Program-made: the position numbers and the translations under genes
Assembly: GCA_027923505.1 (NCBI GenBank)
Contig: BROI01000007.1
Location: forward strand, 558,001 to 622,000
Length of the DNA: 64,000 nucleotides
Reading direction: 5' to 3'
Source of the DNA: Mayamaea pseudoterrestris
Lineage: Eukaryota > Bacillariophyta > Bacillariophyceae > Sellaphorales > Sellaphoraceae
Shown here: positions 1-10,206 of the stretch, in pieces
Numbering within the stretch: position 1 is the first letter of the stretch
How the letters are laid out: the number at the start of each line of letters is the position of its first letter
Notes under the pieces: model-generated
The model's database searches: none
What the model saw: only the letters and a program-made list of their open reading frames with translations
Told to the model about the DNA's origin: nothing

Positions 1-1
1 C

Positions 2-1612
2 GGTCGTTGCAGAAACAGAACCCGTCTTGGTTTGCTGATATGCCGAGAGAGCTGCAGCCGCAGCTGCTGCGGCCGCAGACGAACCCGCTTGTAAGGTCGT
101 TTCATTATTCGTAGAACCTGCAGCAGGAGCTTCGGCGCCATTGGCTGTCTTGACAACCTTTGCTTTGTCTTGCTCAACCGCGAGTGCCGCAGCATCCGCC
201 TTGCGCTTCTTCTTCATTTGCGTACCAGCTGCGGACAAGTCAGCCGCTTGCTGCTTCCGAAACTGATCCTGAACTTCTGTAACATCCATCATTTTCATCT
301 TGGATCGCTGATGTGAATTTCGCTCAGCAGCCAGCTGTGACCTTGATGCAGAAGCTGCCGCAACCATCGACGCAGATAAACTAGCTGCTGCTGATCCACT
401 ATTGCCGCTACTCGCAGTTTGATTGCGTTGAAGGCCGCTCTTCTTGTTACGGAGCAAGGCTTGCGCCGCACCAGCCTTGCGCGCCTTGAGAATGGGCTGC
501 GTTCGCACATTTCCAGCGGTTGGCCCTCGACTCGTCGCAGACGACATGCCTGGTCGCGCCAGTGGTTTGGTTGGCATGAGAAACATGGATGACTTCTTCT
601 TGACGGGTTGTTTCGTGGTTGTGCGACTAGCTGCTGCGCCTGCTGGAGCCGTGGAGTCTGCTGATGCAGCCATGGCTGCTTCGGAGGAGGGTCGTGCTGA
701 TCCATTGTTTGCTTGGGGGCTGGCCATGCTAGCGTTTGCCTTGACCGATGCCATGCCGGCGGCAGTGACAGTGTCGTGTGTTTGCTCCTCCATTGCCTTG
801 AGTTCCTCCATTTTGGCATCCATGTGCAAAATCTCGGCTGATTCATTGACTTTAAAATGCTGATGCGGCGCAGTAACTTCTGGAAGTACTTGTTGTAGTA
901 CAGATGGAGACAAGAGGGCGTAGTAGAAGGGAGCTAGCGTAGGATCAGCATCCGCAGTTGCTGCCATGAATCTTTGCGGATTGTTGGCATCTTCTTCGTC
1001 GTCGGAATCAAATTCGTACTGCTCAGTCTGTTTGATGCGCGCATTGACTCTTTGTAATATCTTTTTGCATGTTTTATCCAACACCTTTTTTGCTTCGGTG
1101 CCCATATTTGCTGTCTCTTGAGGCAAGTCTGGTGAAGCATCACTGTCCCTGCTGGCAATTTTGTATTGCACGAGTCCAGCAATGACTCGAACCCACTCGT
1201 CGTAGGTTTTCGTCGTCTGAGCCTCCTGGAGTATCTTGGACACTTCTGCATCCATCTCTTCAATTTCATCCTCGTTACTAATGCTGCGTGCATTGTCGTT
1301 TTCTCCTGCAGAATCGAGCCCAAGCAAGGCAATGAGTATTCGCAACTGCGTCGACTTGTTTGTTTTGACAAGAATTTTTCGGATGCGTCGCAGGTACTGT
1401 CGAGCTGAGTAAGGCTGATTACTGCTAGAACTAGTCGTCGCGCTCACAACGACGCGCAAGGCTGGCGTGACAATCGCCTTGGTCAATTCCAAGCTGGAGA
1501 AGGGCGATCGTAGTTTGCTTTCAATACTTGTCAAAAAAGCATCCAAGTCCCCGACGATATCATCGTCATCATCCGAATCAGAATTGGCATTATTTCCTTC
1601 AGCGTCTGACAT
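2..1612 (-). CDS. NELF-A-like transcription elongation factor, partial at C-terminus
   Basis: One uninterrupted frame runs from the ATG at 1612-1610 to the left edge, about 537 codons with no stop and no visible intron, so the C-terminus is missing. The N-terminus is acidic (SDSDDDDDIVGDLDAFL). A helical region follows (roughly residues 15-200), then a long low-complexity part rich in Ala, Ser, Thr and Lys. In the middle, SKMKMMDVTEVQ followed some 20 residues later by a KKKRK cluster resembles the short conserved 'K-L-L-D-I-S-E-L ... basic' segment of metazoan NELF-A, the RNA-binding subunit of the negative elongation factor that pauses RNA polymerase II. The N-terminal helical part would then be the NELF-C-binding domain. 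The match rests on one short motif plus overall layout, so the family call is tentative; the reading frame itself is firm. It is transcribed divergently from the Kir channel gene. Confidence 0.5.
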   Translation of the reverse strand, partial: MSDAEGNNANSDSDDDDDIVGDLDAFLTSIESKLRSPFSSLELTKAIVTPALRVVVSATTSSSSNQPYSARQYLRRIRKILVKTNKSTQLRILIALLGLDSAGENDNARSISNEDEIEEMDAEVSKILQEAQTTKTYDEWVRVIAGLVQYKIASRDSDASPDLPQETANMGTEAKKVLDKTCKKILQRVNARIKQTEQYEFDSDDEEDANNPQRFMAATADADPTLAPFYYALLSPSVLQQVLPEVTAPHQHFKVNESAEILHMDAKMEELKAMEEQTHDTVTAAGMASVKANASMASPQANNGSARPSSEAAMAASADSTAPAGAAASRTTTKQPVKKKSSMFLMPTKPLARPGMSSATSRGPTAGNVRTQPILKARKAGAAQALLRNKKSGLQRNQTASSGNSGSAAASLSASMVAAASASRSQLAAERNSHQRSKMKMMDVTEVQDQFRKQQAADLSAAGTQMKKKRKADAAALAVEQDKAKVVKTANGAEAPAAGSTNNETTLQAGSSAAAAAAAAALSAYQQTKTGSVSATT

Positions 1613-2024
1613 TTTTATGCAATCAATGAAGCAGCAGGATATGAGTAAGAATATTTGTCATCGAACGCGAGCTTGTTCTCATGGTCGAGAGAAACGCAAC
1701 CGCGCGATGATGACGTCACGACACCGGTCCGACTTGATGACGTTTTGTCCCACTTTTCGATTTGAACGCCATGGAGATTGATGCGACTCCGACCTGCGAC
1801 GAGCTCTCGCGACATCATACTGCACCAACAATTAAACCAAAGGCATGGCTTGGATATACCGGTAGCAATACGCTTCTCTTGAATAAGATCGTCGCATTGG
1901 CTGCTTTCGTTTTAGGGTGAACGACCCATAGCAAAGCTCACAGTCTGTCGTTGAAAGAGCAGTTCAGCAGCACGCGAAACGAAGGCGCGACGACGGGCGA
2001 CATTGCATCACTATAGCGTACATC
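1613..2024. promoter_or_regulatory. Divergent intergenic region with a CRE-like and a TACCGGTA palindrome
   Basis: This 412-bp gap lies between two divergently transcribed genes. It contains a perfect TGACGTCA (1711-1718), about 100 bp upstream of the left gene, and a perfect TACCGGTA (1857-1864). Both octamers recur in other intergenic regions of the window. No coding potential is convincing here. The regulatory role is inferred from position and recurrence only. Confidence 0.35.
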
Positions 2025-3687
2025 ATGTCTGCCAGCACTCCTAACAACCCAATCGCATCCAACGAGGAAGGCGATGGAGTCGCAGAACCTATTTTTGCTG
2101 CTCCCGAGGATGAACCGCCTCGCTTGGTGCTGCGCAACCTTCCGTTTGACCAGTCTCGAAACATTATTCAGGATGAACACAATCATGGAACCACCAAGAT
2201 TGGTCGCTTGATTCGACATGACTTTTTTCACGTTTTGTTGCAGCTTTCAACTTGGAGGCTAATGCTGCTCATGCTGTTCATTTGGACGTTTTTGGTTCTC
2301 TTTTTTGCCGCCATGTATGTTGCGGCAAACAGGGGGCATGGCACGGGGGTCTGCAATTTGGGCTTGCCTGGCGAGCCTTTATACTATTACAGTGCGTTTG
2401 CCTTTTCGCTGCAAACGCAGCAAGCAACTGGGTAAGACGTTTGTTCTTTGTTTTCGCAACGTTCTTGGAAAGTGATACTTGTCTGTGCGCGTGCTGCAAG
2501 CTAAAGTCACATCTCACCCAATTGTTGTGCCTACGACTTACGTAGCTATGGGCTCCCAAACTCGAGCAATGCCTTCTTTGAGGACTGCCCTGCTCTCATT
2601 GCAACAGTATACTTTCAAATGACATCCTCACTGTTTTTCAACGGTGCGTGGCATCAATCTCGACAATGCGCGACGAGTTTTGTGGTTGAACAAGCTGAAA
2701 CTAGCAATTGACGAGACAAGCTGCTCACGCTTTATTTCTATCTGTTCTAAAGCCTTTTTGATCGGTGTCATTATTTCACGAATTTCCAATTCGGCGAATC
2801 GGTCGGTCCAATGCATGTTTTCGAAAAAGGCAATTGTTTCCATGATTGGAGGTCAGCTTCGTTTCCAGTTTCGTGTCTTTGATTTGGATTCTAGACACCC
2901 TGTCGTTGAAGCGAGGGTCAAACTCTTTGCGGTAACCAAGGATCGTCCCGTGCCGCGGCCATTGCGGACGCTCCAACCCAATGACGAACTGGGAGGCATG
3001 CTCTTCCTTTCACTACCGCAGGTTGTCAGCCACCACATTGACAGTTACAGCTTGCTGCATCCACCAGTCTCGCGAGATCCGGCACTGACGGACGAACATC
3101 ATGGCCCAATCTACCATCACAATAATCATGGCCTCGTCTTGCGCCAAGCCGACTCTGCCACTTGCAGTCGCAAGGAGGTGATTTGCTCCATCTGCGGCGC
3201 GACTCATAGCACGCATGAACGCTGGGCTCGCCATGTTGAGTATATGCAGATGATGGAGCGCCAAGAGGATTTTCCAACCGAAGGGACACACCTATCAATT
3301 TCATCGCAGGAGGTGAACGTGGATCGATACCAACCGATGCAAAATATGGCAGTTTTGGAGTCTCACTATCTGGACAATATCAGTGAAGTGATTTGCGTAG
3401 TGGAAGGCATTGATCCATTGACGTCGGGAACATTTACAGCTCTATACAGCTATCGCGCCACCGATATTGTTTGGGACGATGGGGCCATGTTTAGTCCCTG
3501 TCTTCGAGTCGAGAAGGATTTATTTCGCGTCGATTTGAACCGCTTCCATGGCATTACAATAAAACCAAAGGGGCGTTTGCAGCAACTGTCGCTTCGTCTG
3601 CATGATTCGTTTTTTCGCGAGACAGAAGCGGAGCAAGGCAAGCCCATTGCCATTCCTGACCGAATCGCTGAGGAAGAAGATGAGTAA
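2025..3687 (+). CDS. Inward-rectifier (Kir-type) potassium channel, three exons
   Basis: I read this as join(2025..2431, 2546..2643, 2753..3687), giving 479 residues. Both introns are GT..AG (114 and 109 bp), and splicing restores the family signature across each junction. Exon 1 carries the outer helix (about residues 77-100) and the pore helix ending AFAFSLQTQQATG. Exon 2 supplies YG and the start of the inner helix. Exon 3 supplies AFLIGVIISRIS and the Kir cytoplasmic beta-sandwich domain (SKKAIVSMIGGQLRFQFRV). Kir channels are tetrameric plasma-membrane K+ channels gated by their cytoplasmic domain. Two oddities stand out. The selectivity filter reads ATGYG where the family has TIGYG, and the pore-helix Glu is Gln. 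An insertion of about 90 residues (about 277-365) in the cytoplasmic domain holds a CX2CX12H motif. Confidence 0.85.
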
Positions 3688-4139
3688 GACGGCGTTAGGT
3701 TGTTGACTGGTAGCAACGGTGATCTATTTTTGTCTTTAGCTTTTTCTTCTTAAAATGCAATAGCATATATATTAATTGCAGATGCTACAGGTGAACAGGG
3801 TATAATTTGGTGGCACCAATCTCACCATATATGTGTTCCCAAGCATGGCAGAACATAGTTAACAAAACAGACTTTAAGGGTAGTGGTTGAAGGCCACACA
3901 TGAAGCACCATGGAGCTGCTTACTGTGTGGTTTTTTGCCCTTTCATATCTTAAAGCATAGCCAGAACAGCATTGCTGGATAAAGACTTTCGGGTTAGTCT
4001 TGGAAGGCCAGATAGCTGATTACTTCGAACTCTTTGTTGGGCTACCTTTAGATAGATACATCTGCAGACTCAAGCTTTTACTTTTTACTTGTTATTCTCA
4101 ATAAACCATCATCATTATATTGCAAATTTCCAAGCAAAT
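3688..4139. other. Convergent intergenic region, AT-rich
   Basis: This 452-bp stretch lies between the 3' ends of two convergent genes. It is AT-rich and holds an AATAAA-type signal near 4099. I see no open frame, RNA gene or repeat in it. Confidence 0.4.
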
Positions 4140-6269
4140 CTAAACTGTTTGCTTCTCAAAAAATGGGCCAAAGACTTCTGAAATCATGCAACGCGCTGGC
4201 AAGAATTTATCGGCGTCTTCTGGTGTGAGCAGACGTATCGTGTGAGTCACCTTGTCCCTTTCAAACTTTGCTTCAAATTCTTCAGCAACCGCTTTTGAAT
4301 CAATAATGGCTTCATGCTCAATCTCGTAAAAGCTTGCTCGAGGCCAAAGATTGAAGCTACCACAAGCACTCCATTCGCCGTCAATGGTTGCATACTTGGC
4401 ATGTACAAACGACGGAGTATTGCCATTGACAGGGGCGGTCACATAAACCTCCGCGTCAGGCGCGACTGTGAGCAAGTGCCGAAGGGATAAGAACATGTCG
4501 CGCTGCCCACCTCGAAGGTCATTGGAAAAGTAGGAGTTAAAAAGCAGCTTGCAGCGTACACCACGCGCAGCTGCAAGACCAATGGCCTCGTTCACGACAA
4601 GTGGATAGGCAGAGTGGCCGAAGCACATGGTGATGGATGTCGTTGCCTGTTTGATTGCGCCCATTATGACTCGAAAGATAGCATCTTCACCCTCAAAGCT
4701 TGGTAAGGATCGGACAATGGCCACGCGACATGCCTGATCGCTATAGACTTGACGAGAGACCATTTCCGACAAGCGAGCACCGAGCTCAGTCTTGGATACC
4801 GGCAAGTCATGCGAAACATCAGCAGGCAAACAACGTGACGCCGCATCCCACAATGCTTTCGTCGATGCATAGATTTGATCGACAACGTCGCCCACCACAA
4901 GCATGTCAACTTCTGTTGTCGCCGCATTTAGCTGAGGATTTAGGTTGCTTCCACCAATAATACCAACCTTGCGGTCAACGACAATAGCCTTGGAGTGATT
5001 CTTGACGCGATACTTGTGTTTCGCATCGCGGGCACACCACCAGCGAATCTGAAACTTGTCTCCAAACTCGGTGGCCATTTCACAAATCTTGCGCAAAAAG
5101 TCCAACGTGGTCAAGGCTTGCGCATGCGTAAACTCTGGAGCATTGGCAGGACAATGGTCGAGAAACGACGTCAAGGTGACACTGCCACTTCGATCCTGCG
5201 TAAGCTTGGTTGCCGCGTCCTTGTTGACAAAGGCGCTCCTGATGAATGCACTCTCCATAGTCATCAAGTCAAGCAGCAAGTGAACCGTCACGTTGTGCTG
5301 ACGAATGCAGTAGGGAAGCAGATCAAGCATAATGTATCGCTGCGCCGGGTCATTGCCAAAAAAGTAGCAAGTACTAATCTGGATGGATTGTTCGGCTGCC
5401 ATGCAGAGACCCATGGCGCATTCCAAGTACTCGTCGCGCTGTTTCAACAATCGGACGCTGGTGTTTGGAACGTACGCGTCCTTGCAAGTAGCTTCTGGGC
5501 TTGGACATTTCTCTGGAGCGTATGCTGCCTTCCATTCATCAGGGTCAACTACATGGTTCAGAATCGTCGAGGCTTCTTGGAACATGATGGTTTCCAGAGT
5601 GTTGTTGATCAGTGCCTCGGGGATGCATCCTTCGTGAAAGTCCCAGTTGGATATTCCTTCCGTGCGAGCTTCCCTTGACGCAAACTCTCCCAACGTCAAA
5701 AACTCGAGACGAAGCAAAAGCACCTTTTTGATGATGTCGCAGCATTTGAGAACAAATTCCGGAGTCGGCAAGGGAACCGAATTCGTCGCGTAAATGTCAA
5801 GCACTTGATATGGGGTTTTCGGCACGTCCGACCAGATGCGACCAACCGAAACGTCATGCTCCAGTGTAGTACTAGTATAAAATCCAGGTGCTCGACCAAC
5901 TTGCTGCGGCATGAGGCGCAAGGCATCCTCGAGTTTCTCCAAGTGCGCCAAGGTAGTCGCCAAGTCATTCTCATACAGAGGTACTCGGAACTGCTCGAGT
6001 ACTTGAGGGATTGACAGTCGACTAGCGGTAGTATTGGTGCAAGTAGCAGCAGCCGCAGCCGCAGCAGCTAGTACAGCAGTTGCTGCAAAGACAGTGTCTT
6101 GGACTTGCTGGACAGCAGCTTGAACAAGAACCGACTCAACGACGGCGGAAGCGACTGCTGCCTCCGTCGGAGGCATCGGAACCACTGCTGTAACAGCTGC
6201 CGCAGTCATCGTTGGGTCGTTGTCATTCTGCTCAAACACTGAGCTCACGGGAAGGCTTGTTGATAGCAT
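4140..6269 (-). CDS. Phospholipase D-like protein with two HKD motifs
   Basis: This is a 709-residue protein. The open frame reaches 6278, but only through a TTG codon; the first ATG is at 6269. After an Ala-rich N-terminal stretch (about residues 20-75) come two phosphatidyltransferase half-domains. Each has a complete HxK(x4)D motif: NHSKAIVVD around residue 425 followed by GGSN, and VHAKYATID around residue 625 followed by GSFN. In the PLD superfamily the two His residues form a single active site that attacks phosphodiesters through a phosphohistidine intermediate. Members include phospholipase D, cardiolipin synthases and some nucleases. The lack of PX/PH or C2 domains and the sequence around the motifs look closer to cardiolipin-synthase/cls-like members than to classical eukaryotic PLD, but substrate cannot be told. 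It shares a 357-bp upstream region with the divergent deacetylase gene. Confidence 0.8.
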   Translation of the reverse strand: MLSTSLPVSSVFEQNDNDPTMTAAAVTAVVPMPPTEAAVASAVVESVLVQAAVQQVQDTVFAATAVLAAAAAAAATCTNTTASRLSIPQVLEQFRVPLYENDLATTLAHLEKLEDALRLMPQQVGRAPGFYTSTTLEHDVSVGRIWSDVPKTPYQVLDIYATNSVPLPTPEFVLKCCDIIKKVLLLRLEFLTLGEFASREARTEGISNWDFHEGCIPEALINNTLETIMFQEASTILNHVVDPDEWKAAYAPEKCPSPEATCKDAYVPNTSVRLLKQRDEYLECAMGLCMAAEQSIQISTCYFFGNDPAQRYIMLDLLPYCIRQHNVTVHLLLDLMTMESAFIRSAFVNKDAATKLTQDRSGSVTLTSFLDHCPANAPEFTHAQALTTLDFLRKICEMATEFGDKFQIRWWCARDAKHKYRVKNHSKAIVVDRKVGIIGGSNLNPQLNAATTEVDMLVVGDVVDQIYASTKALWDAASRCLPADVSHDLPVSKTELGARLSEMVSRQVYSDQACRVAIVRSLPSFEGEDAIFRVIMGAIKQATTSITMCFGHSAYPLVVNEAIGLAAARGVRCKLLFNSYFSNDLRGGQRDMFLSLRHLLTVAPDAEVYVTAPVNGNTPSFVHAKYATIDGEWSACGSFNLWPRASFYEIEHEAIIDSKAVAEEFEAKFERDKVTHTIRLLTPEDADKFLPARCMISEVFGPFFEKQTV

Positions 6270-6626
6270 TATTGGCAATGTATGCTGTCAATTCAATATA
6301 ATCAGATATTGATAGTGTATAGAGGGCTTTGCTGGTTCTCTCGGATCGTTGCAAGGCTTTGTACGTTGTGATAGAATGAGTGTGGCAGGCAGGAGCGCGA
6401 GGCGCTGCGATTGTGTCGTGTTCCCCGAATGACGAGGGCGCGGGGGTGCGGGGCTTAATTGGCATGCGTTGGAGCTAGCATGCACGAGTGAATAGTATGA
6501 CGACACTTCTTTCAGAGTTCCAGTCGGCCGGTACCGGTACGATAATACCGGGTAGCTCTCAAGTCTCCATTTACATGATCGCAAAATCGTTCATTTCTTT
6601 ACTTTTCTATACATATCAGCGAGACC
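6270..6626. promoter_or_regulatory. Divergent promoter region with a CGGTACCGGTAC palindrome
   Basis: This 357-bp region lies between the divergent PLD-like and deacetylase genes. The segment 6529-6540 contains the perfect octamer TACCGGTA within a longer alternating CGGTACCGGTAC, followed by a half site TACCGGG at about 6546. The same octamer occurs near 1857 and 20339-20415. Binding by a factor is inference. Confidence 0.35.
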
Positions 6627-7904
6627 ATGACTTCGACTTTAACTGACGAAGGATCCAAATTGACAATTATTTTGTCGGATAGCTTGGAAATAATTGAAAG
6701 TGCGAGCAGCGGGGGCGAGCGCACCATTACAGTTTCGACCGACCAACTTCTTTGCGATGCCATGGATGAGTACAATCACACTCGATTCCGTCGGGCTCGC
6801 ATCTTGGAAAGCGTATTGCGAGAGCAGCAACGAGTGGGTAAAGGCACAGGAGGAAGCATGCGTTGGCTTCCTGTGGCAGCTGCAACGAGTATGGACTTCT
6901 ACAAACTTGTTCACACGGAAGGTCTCTTGACCTTTCTCTTGAACGCTTTTCAAGCGTGGGAAAGTCTTGGTCCGCAAGGTCGGGATCTCAAGGGATCTTT
7001 GCCGGTAGAAGAAGTTGAACATTCTACGAAGGCTGGAGGCGATGATGAGCCATGTCCACCGCTTATTCCCATCAACATGCCTCTTCCTCGACTCCCAAAC
7101 AGTCGCCAGCGACCAAGTAAACATGTATTTGGTCAAATGGGATACTACTGCAACGATACCTGTACTCCAGTTTTTGATCACCTGGTTCATGAACTCTTGG
7201 AGGATGCTGGTGTCATGCAGAGTGTACTTGACTTGGCGCTTGTAGAGCGAGATACAAAGTCTACGATTTACGCGGTGCCAACTCATCCGGGCCACCATGC
7301 CGCGCACGATAGTTTTGGAGGATACTGCTACGTGAATCATGTGGCGGCCCTCGCAAAGCAGCTGCAGGAAAAGCTGTCGAAAATGGGAACCATTGGCGCA
7401 AAGATTGCCATTTTGGACGTGGATTACCATTGCGGTAATGGGACTGCCAGCATCTTTCACGACGATTCCAGCGTTTTGCTTGTAAGCTTGCATTGCGATC
7501 CTGACTATGACTATCCATTTCATATTGGATATGCTGACGAAGTTGGAGAAAAGGGTGACTCGTCGAGAACGCTTCATTTGCCGCTTCCTCCCAAGACAAA
7601 ATGGCCCGCCTATCGAGTCGCGTTGGAGCATGGTCTGTCGAGAATCGTCAATGACTTTGACCCACAGGCGCTCATTGTGTCACTGGGGCTTGACACGTAC
7701 GCGGAAGATCCCTGCGCCCTTCGGCTCGCCGGCTTTGAACTACAAGGCAACGACTATGTTGAAATGGGTCGACTCATTGGAGAGCGCAGTGCCAGCATAT
7801 CGACTGTTATTTTTGTGCAGGAGGGAGGATATCGGATGGATGCCGTTCCAGAGGCTGCGAAGAATGTTGTTACGAGCTGTCATGCGAGTCGACAGCTGGG
7901 TTGA
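6627..7904 (+). CDS. Acetylpolyamine amidohydrolase / class II HDAC-family deacetylase
   Basis: A single exon from ATG 6627 encodes 425 residues. The arginase-deacetylase fold signatures are clear: THPGHHAAHDSFGGYCYVNH (about 222-241) with the catalytic His pair, AILDVDYHCGNGT (about 261-273) with the zinc ligands Asp and His, the aromatic-rich SLHCDPDYDYPFHIGYADE, and SLGLDTYAEDP (about 352-362) with the third zinc ligand. The SLHxDP...P...GYADE...G pattern is characteristic of acetylpolyamine amidohydrolases rather than histone deacetylases. The likely reaction is therefore removal of acetyl groups from N-acetylated polyamines. An N-terminal extension of about 100 residues precedes the core. 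The usual HHGNG is HCGNG here: the first His, the zinc ligand, is kept and the second is Cys. No targeting peptide is evident. Confidence 0.8.
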   Translation: MTSTLTDEGSKLTIILSDSLEIIESASSGGERTITVSTDQLLCDAMDEYNHTRFRRARILESVLREQQRVGKGTGGSMRWLPVAAATSMDFYKLVHTEGLLTFLLNAFQAWESLGPQGRDLKGSLPVEEVEHSTKAGGDDEPCPPLIPINMPLPRLPNSRQRPSKHVFGQMGYYCNDTCTPVFDHLVHELLEDAGVMQSVLDLALVERDTKSTIYAVPTHPGHHAAHDSFGGYCYVNHVAALAKQLQEKLSKMGTIGAKIAILDVDYHCGNGTASIFHDDSSVLLVSLHCDPDYDYPFHIGYADEVGEKGDSSRTLHLPLPPKTKWPAYRVALEHGLSRIVNDFDPQALIVSLGLDTYAEDPCALRLAGFELQGNDYVEMGRLIGERSASISTVIFVQEGGYRMDAVPEAAKNVVTSCHASRQLG

Positions 7905-7921
7905 TGAATACTAATATGTCT

Positions 7922-7960
7922 AAATGAATGAATGAATGAGTGAGTGAATGAATGAATGGG
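7922..7960. repeat. Short AATG-type microsatellite
   Basis: About nine tandem AATG/AGTG tetranucleotides lie in the short gap between the convergent deacetylase and kinase genes. Confidence 0.8.
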
Positions 7961-8007
7961 TGCACTATTCGAATAAGTATTATAAGTCGCAGTTTTATTT
8001 AATTATA

Positions 8008-10174
8008 TCACAGTTGCTTAAACAGATAGGCATGCTCGCAGAGTGCGACAATGTTTGGCCGCAGCGATTGCTCGTAAGTGAGACATGCTTGAATGAATTC
8101 CTTGCCTTGCTCCGACACCTGCGGCTGATCCGGAAAGTGGACATGGTGTGCATTCAACATGGTTTGATCCTTGAGAATGCGATCTTGCGATTGCCCCTCT
8201 CCAAACGGCCGTCTTCCATAGAGCATCTGATAGTATATAGTGCCAATGGACCATACATCTACTTTTGAACTGATGCGAACGTTGTCGTCCGTGACAAAAC
8301 ATTCTGGAGGCAAGTACCAATATGTTCCCGCTCCTTGCGAAGTGAGCTCCATACTCTCGGCCGAGTCGACAGTGTCGACGATCTTACTTAACCCAAAATC
8401 TGTAATCTTGGCATCGCCGGCAACATCAAACAAAACTGTAAAGAAGAATGGTGTGTGAGCCACTACTCTGACACCAATCATTGCTCTCAGTGCATACACA
8501 TCAAACTCACTGTTGCCCGGTTTCAGGTCATAATGGATAATACCCTTACGCGCCCCATCTGCAGAGGGCTGGCTCAAATACTGCATTCCCAATAAAATTT
8601 GGAATAAAATGGCACGGGCATCGCGCTCGGCAAGCGACTTCCTCTCCTTCAGTAAGACGTCCAAGTCGCCACCACCGCAGCACTCCAGAACAGTGGCAAA
8701 TGAATTAATATCAATTTCAAATACATCAAATAATGACACGATCCGCGGATGGCGAACATTCTTGTGAATTTCGTATTCTCGAGAAATATGCTTGGTGTAA
8801 TTTTCCTTCTTGCTGTCGGACCATCGAGGATCAAGCTGATGAATCTTGACGGCGACATCACACAGCTCAACTAGGTCATATGCTTTCCAAACCTCTGAAA
8901 AGCCTCCTTTTCCAAGAAGCGACTGCAGGACATATCGATCATGCAGTTTTGGGCGCGATCGAAAGCGAGAATTATCTTCGCTATTGACGCGCTTGAGCCC
9001 ACGAACATGAGCAGCCTTTTCTAAATTCAGAGCCTGCTCTTCTCGGATCAATTCCTGCTCGCGACGGCTAACGTCCGACAAATGGTATTCCACCGATTCA
9101 AGTGCTTCTGCTGCTTCCAGGCGGCTGTTGATTGCAATTCCACCCACTATTTCAGACTCGTCGTTGCAGTTACCTCGCGAAACTCTCTCCCATGCCTTTT
9201 TAGCCGCTTCCTTTCGCAACTCCAATGTATTGCGCTCCTTCTTAAGCTTTGATTTTGTTTCCAGCAGCGTCTTGGTCGCTTGCCCGTCCTGCCAAACTTC
9301 TACAGTTCGCATACCGACACGCTGGATAACAATCTGCCCCAACCGCGCTCCATTGACTGCCAGATTGGCTCGAACCGCCGCAGCGTCTTGCTCCGCCTGC
9401 TTGCGAATACTTTCCTCAACTACGCGCATTAAACGCGAGACTTCCTGCGCCTGCATTTGCTTGGCCGTCGCCAGTTGATTCTGACAGCGCTCCAAGGAAA
9501 CCGTCAAGTTGGCATGTAGAATGCTTCGATGGTTGCGAATGGCCGAGAGTTGTTCCGTCGTTTCCTTGAGAGTTTGCTCAAGTTCCGTACAATGACGCTG
9601 AAGCAGCTGCAGCTGAGTGCGATCATCACTGCCAGAGGCTGTAGATGAAATTGGTTTGGTGGTTGCGTTGGCAGGGATTAAAGCACGTGGAAGAGTCGAC
9701 TCGCGTAAAGGTGGCTCGTCGACTGGCAAGGGCACGTTAGCCTTGGTACTAGAAGGCTTGAAAAAGTTGGAAATGAGTCGGTTATTAGTTGGTCCCTTGG
9801 TTGTGTTGCGCTTTTTGGAATCGCGTGAATTAGTGGTTGGGCTCGTGGCTGGTAGCACGTCCGTCGGAGCAACTGCATCATTCGTCACGGGAGCGACAAC
9901 TGCAGCTTCCATCGTAGCCTCCGCAGACTTTGCTTGCTGCTGGGCAGCCCGTGATCGCTTGCGAGCTTCCGCCTTCTTTGAGTTATCCTTGGCCGGTGCA
10001 TTCGTTTCAACCTTGATTGTCTTGCCCCCAAGATTCTCCTTGACTGATGGTAAATCAAATTTAACAGGGTTGGCTGGCTTTCGCTTCCTTTTATTTTTCC
10101 CGCTAGTTTCTGCTTCATTCGAACCGTTTGTTGGCGGAGATGGAGATTCGCTGATTTGAACGACAGAAGGTGAC

Positions 10175-10206
<32 letters not shown>

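Noticed and set aside
444-863. Plus-strand frame of 139 codons
   Set aside because: Shadow of the NELF-A-like coding strand; Ala-rich because of the complementary Ser/Ala-rich codons.
6639-7631. 330-codon minus-strand frame
   Set aside because: Fully antisense to the deacetylase gene, whose motifs are clear; no recognisable content.
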